DNA of 29,233 nt from an uncultured Collinsella sp. (GCA_900541645.1 UQKQ01000018.1:1-29233), one strand, 5' to 3'. Shown: positions 21,402-29,233, counted from the stretch's first letter. Numbers and translations are program-made. Notes: generated by a model from the sequence alone, not told the origin.

Positions 21402-22340
21402 ATGCGAAACATGGATCACATAGAATTGCACCGCGGAGGACGCGAGGAAGCGTTTCCCGAGACCGCCGAAGACTGGCCCTATATTGCCGAACGCGCAGAA
21501 TTCGCTCGCTATCCGGGCAATTCCGTCCCCTGGCACTGGCATTCCGAAGTTGAGCTTTTCTACATGGAGCAGGGGGCGATTGACTATCGAACGCACGCGG
21601 CTCATGAGCACGTACGCTTTGAGGAAGGGTCCGCCGGCTTTATCAACGGCGGCGTTTTGCACAGCACGCTGCAATCACCCAATTCGGCGCCAGCCATTCA
21701 AATGCTGCATATCTTTCAGCCGTCGATGCTCGGCGATCCCGCGGGACGTCTCCAAAAGCGCTACATCAACCCATTGCTTCAATGTCGAGGCGTCGATGTG
21801 CTCAAATGGTCGCCCACCAATCCCGACGATATGCCCTTTATCGATTTGCTGAAGAGCTCCTTTAGCCACGACCTTCAACGGCCGCAGAACGAGATGGCGC
21901 TTCGAAATAGTTTGTCAGAGCTCTGGATTCAGATTAACGCCAAGGCCGAACCGCTCTTTTCTTCCGACGGCGCCTCTTGGATGACCAGCCGCGACGTACA
22001 GTTCAAGGCAATCCTGGACTTTATCCGCGCAAACTATGCAGCCGCTATAGATGTGCCCCAGATGGCATCTGCAGCCGGCGTAAGCGAAAGAGAGTGTTAC
22101 CGCATTATCGAAACTTGTGCAGGAACGACCCCGGCGGCATATCTACGCGCATACCGCATAAACCGTGCTTGCGAACTTTTGGCACACACCACGCGAACGG
22201 TACAGACAGTCGCGCGCCAATGCGGATTTATAACAGCAAGCCATCTTGGCCAGGTATTTAAAGAACAAATGGGGTGCACTCCTTCGAGCTATCGAGCAGC
22301 GAGGCAGAATCTCGATAGCACCAGGCAGAAATCCCGCTAA
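21402..22340 (+). CDS. AraC family transcriptional regulator with cupin domain
   Basis: This 312-residue DNA-binding regulator has an N-terminal cupin-type sensor (about 35-105, PWHWHSEVELFYMEQG). Its C-terminal AraC double helix-turn-helix is at about 205-305 (FIRANYAAAIDVPQMASAAGVSERECYRI, CGFITASHLGQVFKEQMGCTPSSYR). Such proteins commonly sense sugars or host-derived metabolites. The HAD phosphatase gene follows 56 bases later with its own ribosome-binding site, so the two may be expressed together. The inducer is unknown. The start may be leaderless. Confidence 0.88.
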   Translation: MRNMDHIELHRGGREEAFPETAEDWPYIAERAEFARYPGNSVPWHWHSEVELFYMEQGAIDYRTHAAHEHVRFEEGSAGFINGGVLHSTLQSPNSAPAIQMLHIFQPSMLGDPAGRLQKRYINPLLQCRGVDVLKWSPTNPDDMPFIDLLKSSFSHDLQRPQNEMALRNSLSELWIQINAKAEPLFSSDGASWMTSRDVQFKAILDFIRANYAAAIDVPQMASAAGVSERECYRIIETCAGTTPAAYLRAYRINRACELLAHTTRTVQTVARQCGFITASHLGQVFKEQMGCTPSSYRAARQNLDSTRQKSR

Positions 22341-22396
22341 CCCTTCTTCTGTCACTGCATCAAACTTGCAGGCAAACAACAGAGAGGAGCAATCAT

Positions 22397-23020
22397 ATGA
22401 AGCACTTTGACCATATCGTATTTGACGTTGATGGGACATTGGCAGATACAGAAGAAAGCGTTCTGTCATCGCTTGTCCAGATTGTCCAAGAAGAGACCAG
22501 CAAAACGCTTCCCCGACACGAGCTTGACTTTGCCCTCGGCATACCCGGCAAGGATGCCCTTGAGAAACTTGGGATCTACTCGCAGGCAACGTTGGATCGC
22601 TGGTGCCAAGTTGCCGCCAGCTTTAAAAGCACCATCAGCGTGTTTCCAGGCTTGCTTGAAGTCATCGCAACACTCGCCGATAGCGGCTGCAAACTTGGCA
22701 TCGTCTCCTCACGTGCGCGCGACGAATACGCAAAAGAAATTGCACCCCTTGGTTTCGATAAGTATTTTGAGCACATCATCCTTGTCGAAGACACAACCGA
22801 ACATAAACCCGCACCCGCACCCATGCTCGAATATCTCCGACGTGCGGGCGCGAATCCTGGCAACGTCGTCTACGTTGGCGACACCGTCTACGACGAACAA
22901 TGCGCAACTTCAGCAGGGGTCAGTTTTGCCCGAGCAGCATGGGGATCACACCAAGATATCCCAAACGCCACCTACAACCTCAAAACCCCCAACGACCTAC
23001 TAACCCTAACAACCAAATAA
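22397..23020 (+). CDS. HAD-superfamily phosphatase (phosphoglycolate phosphatase/beta-PGM-like)
   Basis: A 207-residue cytoplasmic hydrolase of HAD subfamily I with a helical cap. Motif I is DVDGT (10-14, nucleophile Asp10), motif II VSSR, motif III a Lys within EHKPAPAPM, and motif IV GDTVYDE. Family members dephosphorylate phosphoglycolate, sugar phosphates or nucleotides, or isomerise beta-glucose 1-phosphate; the exact substrate is not readable. The ATG has GAGAGGAG upstream. Base use is more AT-rich than in the agu genes. Confidence 0.87.
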   Translation: MKHFDHIVFDVDGTLADTEESVLSSLVQIVQEETSKTLPRHELDFALGIPGKDALEKLGIYSQATLDRWCQVAASFKSTISVFPGLLEVIATLADSGCKLGIVSSRARDEYAKEIAPLGFDKYFEHIILVEDTTEHKPAPAPMLEYLRRAGANPGNVVYVGDTVYDEQCATSAGVSFARAAWGSHQDIPNATYNLKTPNDLLTLTTK

Positions 23021-23342
23021 CCCACGCGCCCCACCCTTTCCGCCCCAACGCCACAAGGGCGATTGAGCAGGACGGCTTGGGCGGGCCCCCGTACTTAGTT
23101 TCCAAAATCATTCCGCAGCGCGAAGGCTTCTTATTATTTTCAGACCTAACGCCACAAGGGCGACGACCTCGAGTAGGTCAACCTGGGAGGGACGAGGGCT
23201 TAGTTCTCCAATCTTTCCGCAGGGGGCAAAAAGCCTCGCCGCACGAAGTGCGCAGCGAGGCTTTTTGCATGCCCGAGGACGATTGGGGAACTAAGTCCTC
23301 GTCCCTCCCCGGGATATGTAGCGAGTCGGAGTACCCTTGCTG
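23021..23342. repeat. Convergent spacer with direct repeat and long palindrome
   Basis: There is no gene. AACGCCACAAGGGCGA occurs at 23047-23062 and again at 23148-23163, each followed after ~40-55 bases by a CTTAGTT...TTCCGCAG block, so the stretch looks like a degenerate tandem duplication. The second half is a ~125-bp palindrome: 23185-23213 pairs with 23281-23309 over 29 bases, all Watson-Crick except two wobbles. It encloses the terminator at 23226-23268. Confidence 0.75.
23226..23268. terminator. Bidirectional terminator between the HAD gene and aldolase gene
   Basis: GCAAAAAGCCTCGC (23226-23239) pairs perfectly with GCGAGGCTTTTTGC (23255-23268), and CGCAC/GTGCG closes the loop. It has T-runs at both ends in the right sense, and it serves two convergent genes. 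Confidence 0.88.
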
Positions 23343-24200
23343 TTACTCTGCCTTGCCCACAGAGTTGAGGTTGGTCATGCGGATCTTAACCAGCTCGGTG
23401 ATCTCACGCATGCCCTCCTTGGCCGGCTTCTTAGGATCGAAGCAGGCAGGGTTCTCGGCCATGTAGGCCATGAAGCCCTTGGTGTAGGCCTGACGCAGCT
23501 CGGTTGCGTAGTTGACCTTGCAGATGCCGTTCTTCACGGCCTCGGCAACCTGCTCATCGGGCACACCGGAGGTACCGTGCAGAACCAGCGGCACGTCGAC
23601 GGCGTCGCGAATGGCCTTGACCACGGACTGCTCGATGTGAGGATCGCTCGTGTACACGCCGTGACTGGTGCCAACGCCAATGGCCAGCGAGGTGCAGCCG
23701 GTGCGCTCAACAAACTCCTTGGCCTCGGCAGGATCGGTGTAGGGGCTCTCGCCCTCAACCGCGGGACCGTCGTCCTCCTTACCGCCGACCTTGCCGAGCT
23801 CGGCCTCGACGGGCACGCCCATGGCACGGCCAGCATCGGCGACGGACTTGGTCAGGGCAATGTTGTCCTCGAAGGACTCGTGCGAACCGTCGATCATGAC
23901 GGAAGTGTAGCCCGTGCGGAAAGCCTGCATGCAGCGGTCATAGCCATCGCCGTGATCGAGGTGCAGGGCAACGGGCACGGAAGCGCGCTCGGCGGCAGCC
24001 TTGACCATGCCGTAGAAGTAGTCCAGACCAGCGGTCTTGATGGTGCCCGGGGTGGTCTGCATGATGACGGGGGACTTGGTCTCCTCGGCAGCGGCCAGAA
24101 CGGCCATAACAAACTCGAGGTTCTCGACGTTGAACGCGCCGACGGCGTAGTGGCCGGCCTGAGCGTCCTTGAGCATCTTTTCGGTGGTAACAAGTGCCAT
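23343..24200 (-). CDS. fba: Class II fructose/tagatose-bisphosphate aldolase
   Basis: This zinc-dependent enzyme cleaves fructose 1,6-bisphosphate or tagatose 1,6-bisphosphate into two triose phosphates. The protein (285 residues) matches the FbaA/GatY/KbaY group. It has GHYAVGAFNVENLE, HLDHG (80-84, metal His and catalytic Asp82), SVMIDGSHESFEDNI, EAELGKVGGKEDD, and the later metal ligands His180 (GTSHG) and His208 (LHGTSG). Its last third has KVNYATELR. The start ATG 24200 follows GAGAGGAGC; the frame is open upstream to 24341 but without a ribosome-binding site. A DeoR regulator diverges from it, as is common for sugar-specific aldolases, so tagatose bisphosphate remains possible. Confidence 0.92.
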   Translation of the reverse strand: MALVTTEKMLKDAQAGHYAVGAFNVENLEFVMAVLAAAEETKSPVIMQTTPGTIKTAGLDYFYGMVKAAAERASVPVALHLDHGDGYDRCMQAFRTGYTSVMIDGSHESFEDNIALTKSVADAGRAMGVPVEAELGKVGGKEDDGPAVEGESPYTDPAEAKEFVERTGCTSLAIGVGTSHGVYTSDPHIEQSVVKAIRDAVDVPLVLHGTSGVPDEQVAEAVKNGICKVNYATELRQAYTKGFMAYMAENPACFDPKKPAKEGMREITELVKIRMTNLNSVGKAE

Positions 24201-24535
24201 GAGCGTTTGCTCCTCTCCCTCGCCCGCATCTGGACATCGGGCGTAGTTGTTCACAAGGCGTTTTACCTTGCGTTTTTCTGCGTTCATTGTATGAAATTCA
24301 GCGTCTTTGCACGTGCGAGATATTGAGCCCATGCAGGTCAATACAGTCGTTTTTGAAAAGTAAACGGAAGGAATTTGAGCCGAGTGGCCATGTTCGATAT
24401 TGAATTTTGGGCGTTCAGCGTCTTTCTTTTATAGAAAAGATAAGTAATCGAAAGGTGTTTTCTTACTCAAAAAGAAAATGAACGAAAATAGAGTCAACAC
24501 AATTCCTGCAAATTTCAGACGATGATGGAGCAGAT
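24201..24535. promoter_or_regulatory. AT-rich divergent promoter region with DeoR-type operator candidates
   Basis: The sequence is AT-rich compared with its surroundings. ATGTTCGATATTGAA (24390-24404) contains the dyad TTCGATATTGAA and resembles the TTCG-type sites of DeoR/GlpR regulators. GAAAATGAACGAAAAT (24474-24489) reads ATTTTCGTTCATTTTC on the other strand, again a typical DeoR-family pattern. CTTTT-ATAG-AAAAG (24426-24439) is a further small dyad. I infer autoregulation and control of the aldolase gene. Confidence 0.4.
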
Positions 24536-25339
24536 ATGGCCCACGCAACAACCCGAGCTTTCGCCGACGAGCGTCGTTCCGCCATCATGGAGATGCTCGA
24601 TCATAATGCCTCGGTGCAGGTAGCAGAAATCGCCCAGACCTTTGGCGTGTCCTCCGTCACCGCCCGCGCCGACCTTGACGCGCTCGCCGAGTCCGGCAAG
24701 TTGCGCCGCACGCACGGCGGCGCCGTATCGCTCCACAAACGCCTAACCGTTTCCACGCAGGATCGCCGCATCAATGTCAACGTCGCCGCCAAGCAGGCCA
24801 TCGCGCAAAGCGCCATCGAGCTCGTCAATGACGGCGACACGCTGCTCGTCGACTCGGGCACCACGGCGCTCGAGTTCGTCCGGCTCCTCGATCAGCGCGA
24901 CGGTATCACCGTCATCACGGCCGACATTACCATTGCCGATTACATCGACGAGAGCATGCCCTCGGTCGATGTCGTCATGCTGGGCGGGGCGCTGCGCAAA
25001 GGCCATCGTTATTTGTACGGACCGCTCACTATGCAGGCGCTTCAAATGGTCCATGCCGATCTGGCCGTCATGTGCCCCGGCGCCTTTGTCTCCAGCTGCG
25101 GCTTTACGACCGACTTTCCCCAGATGGCCGAGACCAAAACGGCTATGATCGCCGCGGCCCATCAAAGCGTCGCCCTCATGGACGCCAGTAAGGTCAACGG
25201 ACGTGGCATGTACCGTTTTGCCGAGCTGACCGATGTCGACGCCATCGTGATGGACCGTGACCCCGATCATGCCGTCGCCACCTCAATCGCCAAGGCCACC
25301 GACAGCGCACGTCCAGCCCTCATCATCGCCGGCGCTTAA
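24536..25339 (+). CDS. DeoR family transcriptional regulator
   Basis: A 267-residue repressor-type regulator of sugar metabolism. The N-terminal helix-turn-helix is typical: RRSAIMEMLDHNASVQVAEIAQTFGVSSVTARADLDALAESGKLRRTHGGAV, within residues 13-65. The C-terminal ligand domain (DeoRC) starts near DGDTLLVDSGTTALEF and binds a phosphorylated sugar in the family. The ATG has GGAG five bases upstream. It diverges from the aldolase gene, whose sugar phosphate substrate or a precursor may be the effector. Confidence 0.9.
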   Translation: MAHATTRAFADERRSAIMEMLDHNASVQVAEIAQTFGVSSVTARADLDALAESGKLRRTHGGAVSLHKRLTVSTQDRRINVNVAAKQAIAQSAIELVNDGDTLLVDSGTTALEFVRLLDQRDGITVITADITIADYIDESMPSVDVVMLGGALRKGHRYLYGPLTMQALQMVHADLAVMCPGAFVSSCGFTTDFPQMAETKTAMIAAAHQSVALMDASKVNGRGMYRFAELTDVDAIVMDRDPDHAVATSIAKATDSARPALIIAGA

Positions 25340-25344
25340 ACAAA

Positions 25345-25381
25345 AACCACCACAAAGGTGCCTGCCCCCTTTGTGGTGGTT
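25345..25381 (-). terminator. Terminator between DeoR gene and fprA
   Basis: AACCACCACAAAG (25345-25357) pairs perfectly with CTTTGTGGTGGTT (25369-25381). On the minus strand it is followed by TTTTG, ending fprA transcripts; it may also stop the DeoR transcript, although the plus-strand T-run is poor. Confidence 0.8.
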
Positions 25382-25413
25382 GTGATAGTTGAGCGCCAAA
25401 AGTGAACGTGTCG

Positions 25414-26574
25414 CTACTTGGAGAGCTCGTCGGCGAGGGCCTCGATCTGGGCGCGCGAGGCGTCGTTGAGCGAGCCCAGCACAGTCACCTTGTTCTGCGT
25501 CAGGGTGATGTCCTTCATGCCCTCGAGCTCCTTGGTCATAACCTTGGCAGCTGCGGGCGCCCAGGAACCGGACTCGACAAGCGCCACGGTGCGGTTCTGG
25601 TAGGCATGCTCGGCGAGCGTGTGGATAAAGGTGCTCATGCACGGGAAGATCTCGCCCTGATAGGTAATGGAGGCGAGCACCAGACGGTCGTAGCGGAACG
25701 CATCCTCAACGGCCTCGGCCATGTCGTCGCGAGCCAGGTCAAAGACGGAGACCTTCTGGCCGCGAGCCTCAAGCGCAGATGCGAGCTCCTCGACGGCAGC
25801 CTTCAGATGCCCGTACACGCTCGCATAGGCAATCGTGATACCCTCGTCCTCGGGCTGATAGCTCGACCAGGTGTTATAGGTATCGAGGTAATAGCCCAGA
25901 TTCTCGGTCAGTACGGGGCCGTGGAGCGGGCAGATGATCTGGATGTCCTGGTCGGCGGCCTTCTTGAGCACGGCCTGCACGAACTTGCCGAACTTACCGA
26001 CGATGCCAAAGTAGTAGCGGCGAGCCTCGCAAGCCCAGCCCTCGGGATCCTCGATGTCGTTGGCGCCAAACTTGCCAAAGCCGTCGGCACTAAAGAGCAC
26101 CTTGTCGGTGGACTCGTAGGAGAAGATCACCTCAGGCCAGTGAACGTTGGGGGCGCCGATAAAGGTCAGGCTGTGGCCACCCAGGTCGAGCACGTCGCCC
26201 TCTTTGACGACCATCTTGCGCTCGGGGTAGTCGGTGCCAAAGTAGTTGACCATCATGCGGAAGGCGCCCATGCTAGCCACAATCTGGGCCTGGGGGTAGC
26301 GCTCCATAAAGGCGGCGATGCCGGCGGAGTGATCGGGCTCCATGTGATGGACGACCAGGTAGTCGGGCGTACGGCCGTCAAGCGCGGCCTCGAGGTTGCC
26401 GAGCCATTCGTCGACAAAGCCGGCGTCGACCGAATCGGCGACAGCGATTTTATCGCCCAAGATAACGTAGCTGTTGTATGCCATACCGTTCTCGGACACG
26501 TCGTACTGGCCCTCGAACAGGTCAATGTCGTGATCGTCGACACCGATGTAGCGGATATCCTTGGTGATCTCCAT
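25414..26574 (-). CDS. fprA: Flavodiiron protein (FprA-type oxygen/NO reductase)
   Basis: The enzyme reduces O2 to water (or NO to N2O) in the cytoplasm of anaerobes. The 386-residue protein has the metallo-beta-lactamase-like domain with the diiron ligands His77, Glu79, Asp81 (HHMEPDH), His145 (APNVHWPE), Asp164 (FSADGF) and His218 (CPLHGP). A flavodoxin-like domain follows from about 247, with the FMN loop ASVYGHL. No rubredoxin domain is attached, so electrons must come from a separate carrier. The ATG at 26574 has AGGAGG nine bases upstream. An inverted repeat GATAGAC/GTCTATC (26591-26614) lies in its leader. Confidence 0.93.
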   Translation of the reverse strand: MEITKDIRYIGVDDHDIDLFEGQYDVSENGMAYNSYVILGDKIAVADSVDAGFVDEWLGNLEAALDGRTPDYLVVHHMEPDHSAGIAAFMERYPQAQIVASMGAFRMMVNYFGTDYPERKMVVKEGDVLDLGGHSLTFIGAPNVHWPEVIFSYESTDKVLFSADGFGKFGANDIEDPEGWACEARRYYFGIVGKFGKFVQAVLKKAADQDIQIICPLHGPVLTENLGYYLDTYNTWSSYQPEDEGITIAYASVYGHLKAAVEELASALEARGQKVSVFDLARDDMAEAVEDAFRYDRLVLASITYQGEIFPCMSTFIHTLAEHAYQNRTVALVESGSWAPAAAKVMTKELEGMKDITLTQNKVTVLGSLNDASRAQIEALADELSK

Positions 26575-26590
26575 CAGGCAAAGCCTCCTA

Positions 26591-26643
26591 GATAGACAAA
26601 AGAACCCGTCTATCATAACACTCGCCTTCATAGCCACGGCTAT
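26591..26643 (-). promoter_or_regulatory. fprA promoter region with two small dyads
   Basis: On the minus strand TATGAT (26612-26617) is a good -10. GATAGAC/GTCTATC (26591-26597 with 26608-26614) would lie at the start of the transcript. ATAGCC-AC-GGCTAT (26630-26643) overlaps the -35 region, a place where a repressor or activator would act. The -35 itself is poor. Confidence 0.4.
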
Positions 26644-26703
26644 CCGTCAGCATCCTTACCGATTGTAATTGAGGCGGAATATACTGCCGTTGACCTGCAC
26701 AAA

Positions 26704-27735
26704 CTATGCGCGCAGCATCGCTGTGCTATGTCGAATGATGAGCTGGCCGGGAATACGAATGGCAACGGTTTTGCCCGCCGTACCCGCCTCGGGAACCGCA
26801 TGCTCGAATACCTCGCGTCCGCGCTGATGTAGATCGAATCGCACGGTCGTGAGCTCGTTGTGTGCCACAAAATCATCGAGTGAATCGTCGACGCCCACCA
26901 CGCTCACGTCCTCGGGCACGCGCAGGCCGCTATCACGCAGCGCGGCAATCGCGCCATTTGCCATCTGATCGTTTGCCGCGTAAATCGCCGTCATACTGCG
27001 GTCATGCTCGGCCAGGTACCTGCCGGCTTCGTAACCGCTGTTGGCAGACCAGTCGCCCTCGAGCGGCTCAGCCGGCTCGATGTGTTTACGCTCGAGTGCA
27101 TCCTGCCAACCGGCGCGACGAAATTGCTCGTCGACCGAGAACGACGGGCCGCCAATATAGCGAATTTGCTCGTGACCCAGCTCAAACAGGTGATCCATAA
27201 GCAAGAGCGAGCAGCCGTAATGATCGGAGTCGACCGTGGTCACCCGCGGGTGCGCGTACATGGTAACGATGACCGTGCCAATGCCCGGCAGTGGATCAAA
27301 CGTCTCAAAATCGGGCGCCATGCGGCTCATGCCGATGATGATGCCGTCCACGGGCAGCGCTGCCATACGACGCGTTGCCTCGGCAAGCGAAAACTCCTCG
27401 GTCTTGGACATCTCGACCAGCGTGATAGCACAACCGCGCTCGCGGGCCGCACTGGCAATGCCGTCGATCATCGTCAGGTTACCGAACTTGGTGACGTCGT
27501 TAACGCACAGCCCGACCGAATGGTAGCGGCCGTCGCGCAGCGAGCGACCGGCATAGCTCGGACGGAAACCGAGCTCCTGCATGGCTGCCTGCACGCGCTG
27601 ACGCGTCTGCTCATTCACATTGGGCAATCCGTTGGCAACGCGCGAAACCGTCTGCTGCGAAACACCGGCAGCGCGGGCAACGTCGGCCATGGAGACCGGA
27701 CGCGTACCTGTATCGTTGGACGGGCACCTTGCCAC
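26704..27735 (-). CDS. LacI family transcriptional regulator
   Basis: A 343-residue repressor. The helix-turn-helix VSMADVARAAGVSQQTVSRVANG (about 14-36) and the hinge region are followed by a periplasmic-binding-protein-like sugar domain (VGLCVNDVTKFGNLTMIDGI, YAANDQMANGAIAALRDSGLRVPEDVSVVGVDD). I used the GTG start at 27735, with AAGGTGA upstream. It diverges from the galactokinase gene, and three identical operator cores lie between them, so control of galactose use and of itself is the natural inference. Confidence 0.9.
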   Translation of the reverse strand: MARCPSNDTGTRPVSMADVARAAGVSQQTVSRVANGLPNVNEQTRQRVQAAMQELGFRPSYAGRSLRDGRYHSVGLCVNDVTKFGNLTMIDGIASAARERGCAITLVEMSKTEEFSLAEATRRMAALPVDGIIIGMSRMAPDFETFDPLPGIGTVIVTMYAHPRVTTVDSDHYGCSLLLMDHLFELGHEQIRYIGGPSFSVDEQFRRAGWQDALERKHIEPAEPLEGDWSANSGYEAGRYLAEHDRSMTAIYAANDQMANGAIAALRDSGLRVPEDVSVVGVDDSLDDFVAHNELTTVRFDLHQRGREVFEHAVPEAGTAGKTVAIRIPGQLIIRHSTAMLRA

Positions 27736-27828
27736 AGGATCACCTTCACCCTTGCGAGATCTGAATAGCGTGAATGCCGGCCCGGGCAGGAGTTTAGCCC
27801 GCGCCGAGGCCCGCTATCGTCGGACGCA

Positions 27829-27841
27829 TGTTAACGTACTC
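27829..27841 (+). promoter_or_regulatory. LacI-type operator candidate O1
   Basis: TGTTAACGTACTC, the first of three copies between the LacI and galactokinase genes. The core has a central CG flanked by the partial dyad TG-ACGT-CA (completed in the other two copies), as in LacI-family operators. Confidence 0.65.
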
Positions 27842-27947
27842 TACTTTTTCAATCCGCATCTCTTCTGCTTTATAAGTCCATACGGCAATACCGTTCACGG
27901 CTGAATTTCTACCGATTACCAGATTCTCAAAAAGTAACAAGCGATGT

Positions 27948-27965
27948 GTTATGAGTACGTTAACA
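27948..27965 (-). promoter_or_regulatory. LacI-type operator candidate O2
   Basis: On the minus strand this reads TGTTAACGTACTCATAAC, identical over 18 bases to O3 but inverted. Its centre is about 124 bases from O1 and 63 bases from O3. Confidence 0.7.
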
Positions 27966-28015
27966 TAGCCTGTAACGTGCGGTGTCGAGAACACTTGGTT
28001 CATGCCGCTTCAAGT

Positions 28016-28033
28016 TGTTAACGTACTCATAAC
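28016..28033 (+). promoter_or_regulatory. LacI-type operator candidate O3
   Basis: TGTTAACGTACTCATAAC, 40 bases before the galactokinase start, where a bound repressor would block transcription. It lies 63 bases (about six helical turns) from O2, which suits DNA looping. Confidence 0.7.
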
Positions 28034-28073
28034 GACGCAAAACTCACCCGTGCGCGCCAAGGAAAGGACTCCC

Positions 28074-29233
28074 ATGACCACCCCCGACGAAAAGACATTC
28101 GCCATGCTCACCAAGCAGTTTGAGGAGGAGTTTGGTCCCATCGGCGACCGCCAGGTGCTCTACGTGCACGCGCCCGGCCGTTCCGAGATCAGTGGCAACC
28201 ACACCGACCACGAGGGTGGCCACGTCATCGCCGGCTCGCTCGATGTCGCCGTTGACGGCATCGCCGTGGCAACCGACACCAACAAGGTCCGCGTTGCCGA
28301 TGAGGGCTACCCCGCCTTTGAGATCACGCTCGACACGCTGGATATTCAAGCGTCCGAGAAGGGCACGTCCGCGAGCCTCGTCCGCGGCATGGCCCACGAA
28401 ATCGCTGCTCTGGACGTTGAGCCCCAGGGCTTCGACTTCGCCTTCACCTGCTCTGTCCCCTCGGGCGGCGGCCTTTCCAGCTCTGCTGCTGTCGAGGCCG
28501 CATACGGTCGTGCCATGGAAACCCTCTGGGGCGCACCCGCCATCGAGCCCGTCGCACTCGCCCAGATGAGCCAGCGCACCGAGAACAACTACTATGGTAA
28601 GCCCTGCGGTCTGATGGACCAGGCCGCTGTGTGCCTGGGCGGCCTTGCCTACATGGACTTTGAGGACCAGGCTCAGCCTAAAACCCAGAAGCTCGAGCTC
28701 AACTTTGAGGATCACGGCTATGCGCTCGTGCTCGTTAAGGTTGGCGCCGACCATGTGGCCGCCACCGACGACTACGCCGCCGTTCCACGCGAGATGCAAG
28801 ACGTCGCTGCCGAGTTTGGCAAGGCGCGCCTGTGCGAGGTAAATGTGGCGGACTTTGACGCCAAACTCCCCGAGCTGCGCGCCAAGCTGGGCGACCGTGC
28901 CTGCCTGCGCGCCGTTCACTACTGGTACGAAAACGGCCTGGTCGACAAGCGCTGGGCAGCGCTCAACGCCGGCGACATCGATCAGTTCCTGGTCCTGACG
29001 CGCGAGTCCGGCGCCAGCTCTGCCATGTACCTGCAGAATGTCGTTGCCAAGCTGGGCTCCGAGCAGCCTTCGATGTATGCCCTGGCACTGGCCGAGCATG
29101 TACTCGACGGCCGCGGCGCCGTCCGCATCCACGGCGGCGGCTTTGGTGGCACCATCCAGGCCTTCGTGCCGCTCGACCTGGTCGACACCTTCATTGCCAA
29201 GATGAACGGCTGGCTGGGCGAGGGCTCTGCCCG
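28074..29233 (+). CDS. galK: Galactokinase, GHMP family (3' end outside the window)
   Basis: The enzyme phosphorylates galactose to galactose 1-phosphate at the entry of the Leloir pathway. About 386 residues are present and no stop is reached. The sugar-binding signature at 35-49 reads GRSEISGNHTDHEGG. GHMP motif 2 is SVPSGGGLSSSAAVE (about 127-141), the catalytic-type Asp182 lies in CGLMDQAA, and motif 3 is RIHGGGFGG near 360. The usual GEHTD is GNHTD here, a variant also seen in galactokinase-like proteins of gut Firmicutes, so a related sugar cannot be excluded. The ATG has GGAAAGGA upstream and follows three LacI-type sites. Confidence 0.9.
   Translation, partial: MTTPDEKTFAMLTKQFEEEFGPIGDRQVLYVHAPGRSEISGNHTDHEGGHVIAGSLDVAVDGIAVATDTNKVRVADEGYPAFEITLDTLDIQASEKGTSASLVRGMAHEIAALDVEPQGFDFAFTCSVPSGGGLSSSAAVEAAYGRAMETLWGAPAIEPVALAQMSQRTENNYYGKPCGLMDQAAVCLGGLAYMDFEDQAQPKTQKLELNFEDHGYALVLVKVGADHVAATDDYAAVPREMQDVAAEFGKARLCEVNVADFDAKLPELRAKLGDRACLRAVHYWYENGLVDKRWAALNAGDIDQFLVLTRESGASSAMYLQNVVAKLGSEQPSMYALALAEHVLDGRGAVRIHGGGFGGTIQAFVPLDLVDTFIAKMNGWLGEGSA

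Noticed and set aside
26640..26876. 78-codon minus-strand frame at the end of the LacI gene
   Set aside because: It overlaps the LacI coding region in another frame and has no ribosome-binding site.

Overview
The window looks like chromosome of a high-GC, gut-type anaerobic actinobacterium of the class Coriobacteriia, most likely Collinsella or a close relative. This rests on recognised gene families, the G+C-rich codon use, one-component LuxR regulators with membrane N-termini, an oxygen-scavenging flavodiiron protein and strong Shine-Dalgarno sites. No similarity search was run, so the taxonomy is inference. I see no rRNA, tRNA, CRISPR array, insertion sequence or prophage gene.

Layout. 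1-394 has no confident gene but several hairpins. 395-2425: a DAHP synthase (aroG type) diverges from a GNAT acetyltransferase across an intergenic region holding a ~148-bp imperfect palindrome. 2799-3968: an AAA ATPase of the DUF4143 family whose promoter carries four 22-23-bp tandem repeats. 4220-8628: a MATE transporter and a YtcJ-type amidohydrolase, probably one transcript, behind a LuxR-type membrane regulator. 8757-8948: a small unknown protein. 8984-16447: an agmatine deiminase cluster. On the minus strand it runs aguB (putrescine carbamoyltransferase, with the YGLY signature), aguD, aguA and a second aguD-like antiporter; a divergent AguR-type LuxR regulator lies upstream. Together these import agmatine, deiminate it to N-carbamoylputrescine, split that to putrescine and carbamoyl phosphate, and export putrescine. 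The carbamate kinase that would harvest ATP is not in the window. 16777-19774: a BceAB-type ABC transporter without a nearby two-component system. 19923-20912: a single protein joining a NUDIX (MutT-like) domain to a Vsr mismatch endonuclease domain. 21167-23020: a small ORF, an AraC regulator and a HAD phosphatase. 23343-25339: a class II aldolase divergent from a DeoR regulator. 25414-26574: a flavodiiron protein. 26704-29233: a LacI regulator divergent from a galactokinase that runs off the window, with three copies of one operator-like sequence between them.

The intergenic DNA is unusually structured. Two copies (2494-2778 and 16452-16740) of a ~285-bp repeat each sit between convergent genes. 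Each carries one terminator per gene around a 119-bp palindromic core. A second repeat family (10834-10920 and 12421-12509) follows the stop codons of two agu genes. The spacer upstream of the second antiporter gene is almost entirely back-to-back inverted repeats. The best leads for something undescribed are the NUDIX-Vsr fusion, these two repeat families, and the shared TAAACC-type sites near the two LuxR regulators.
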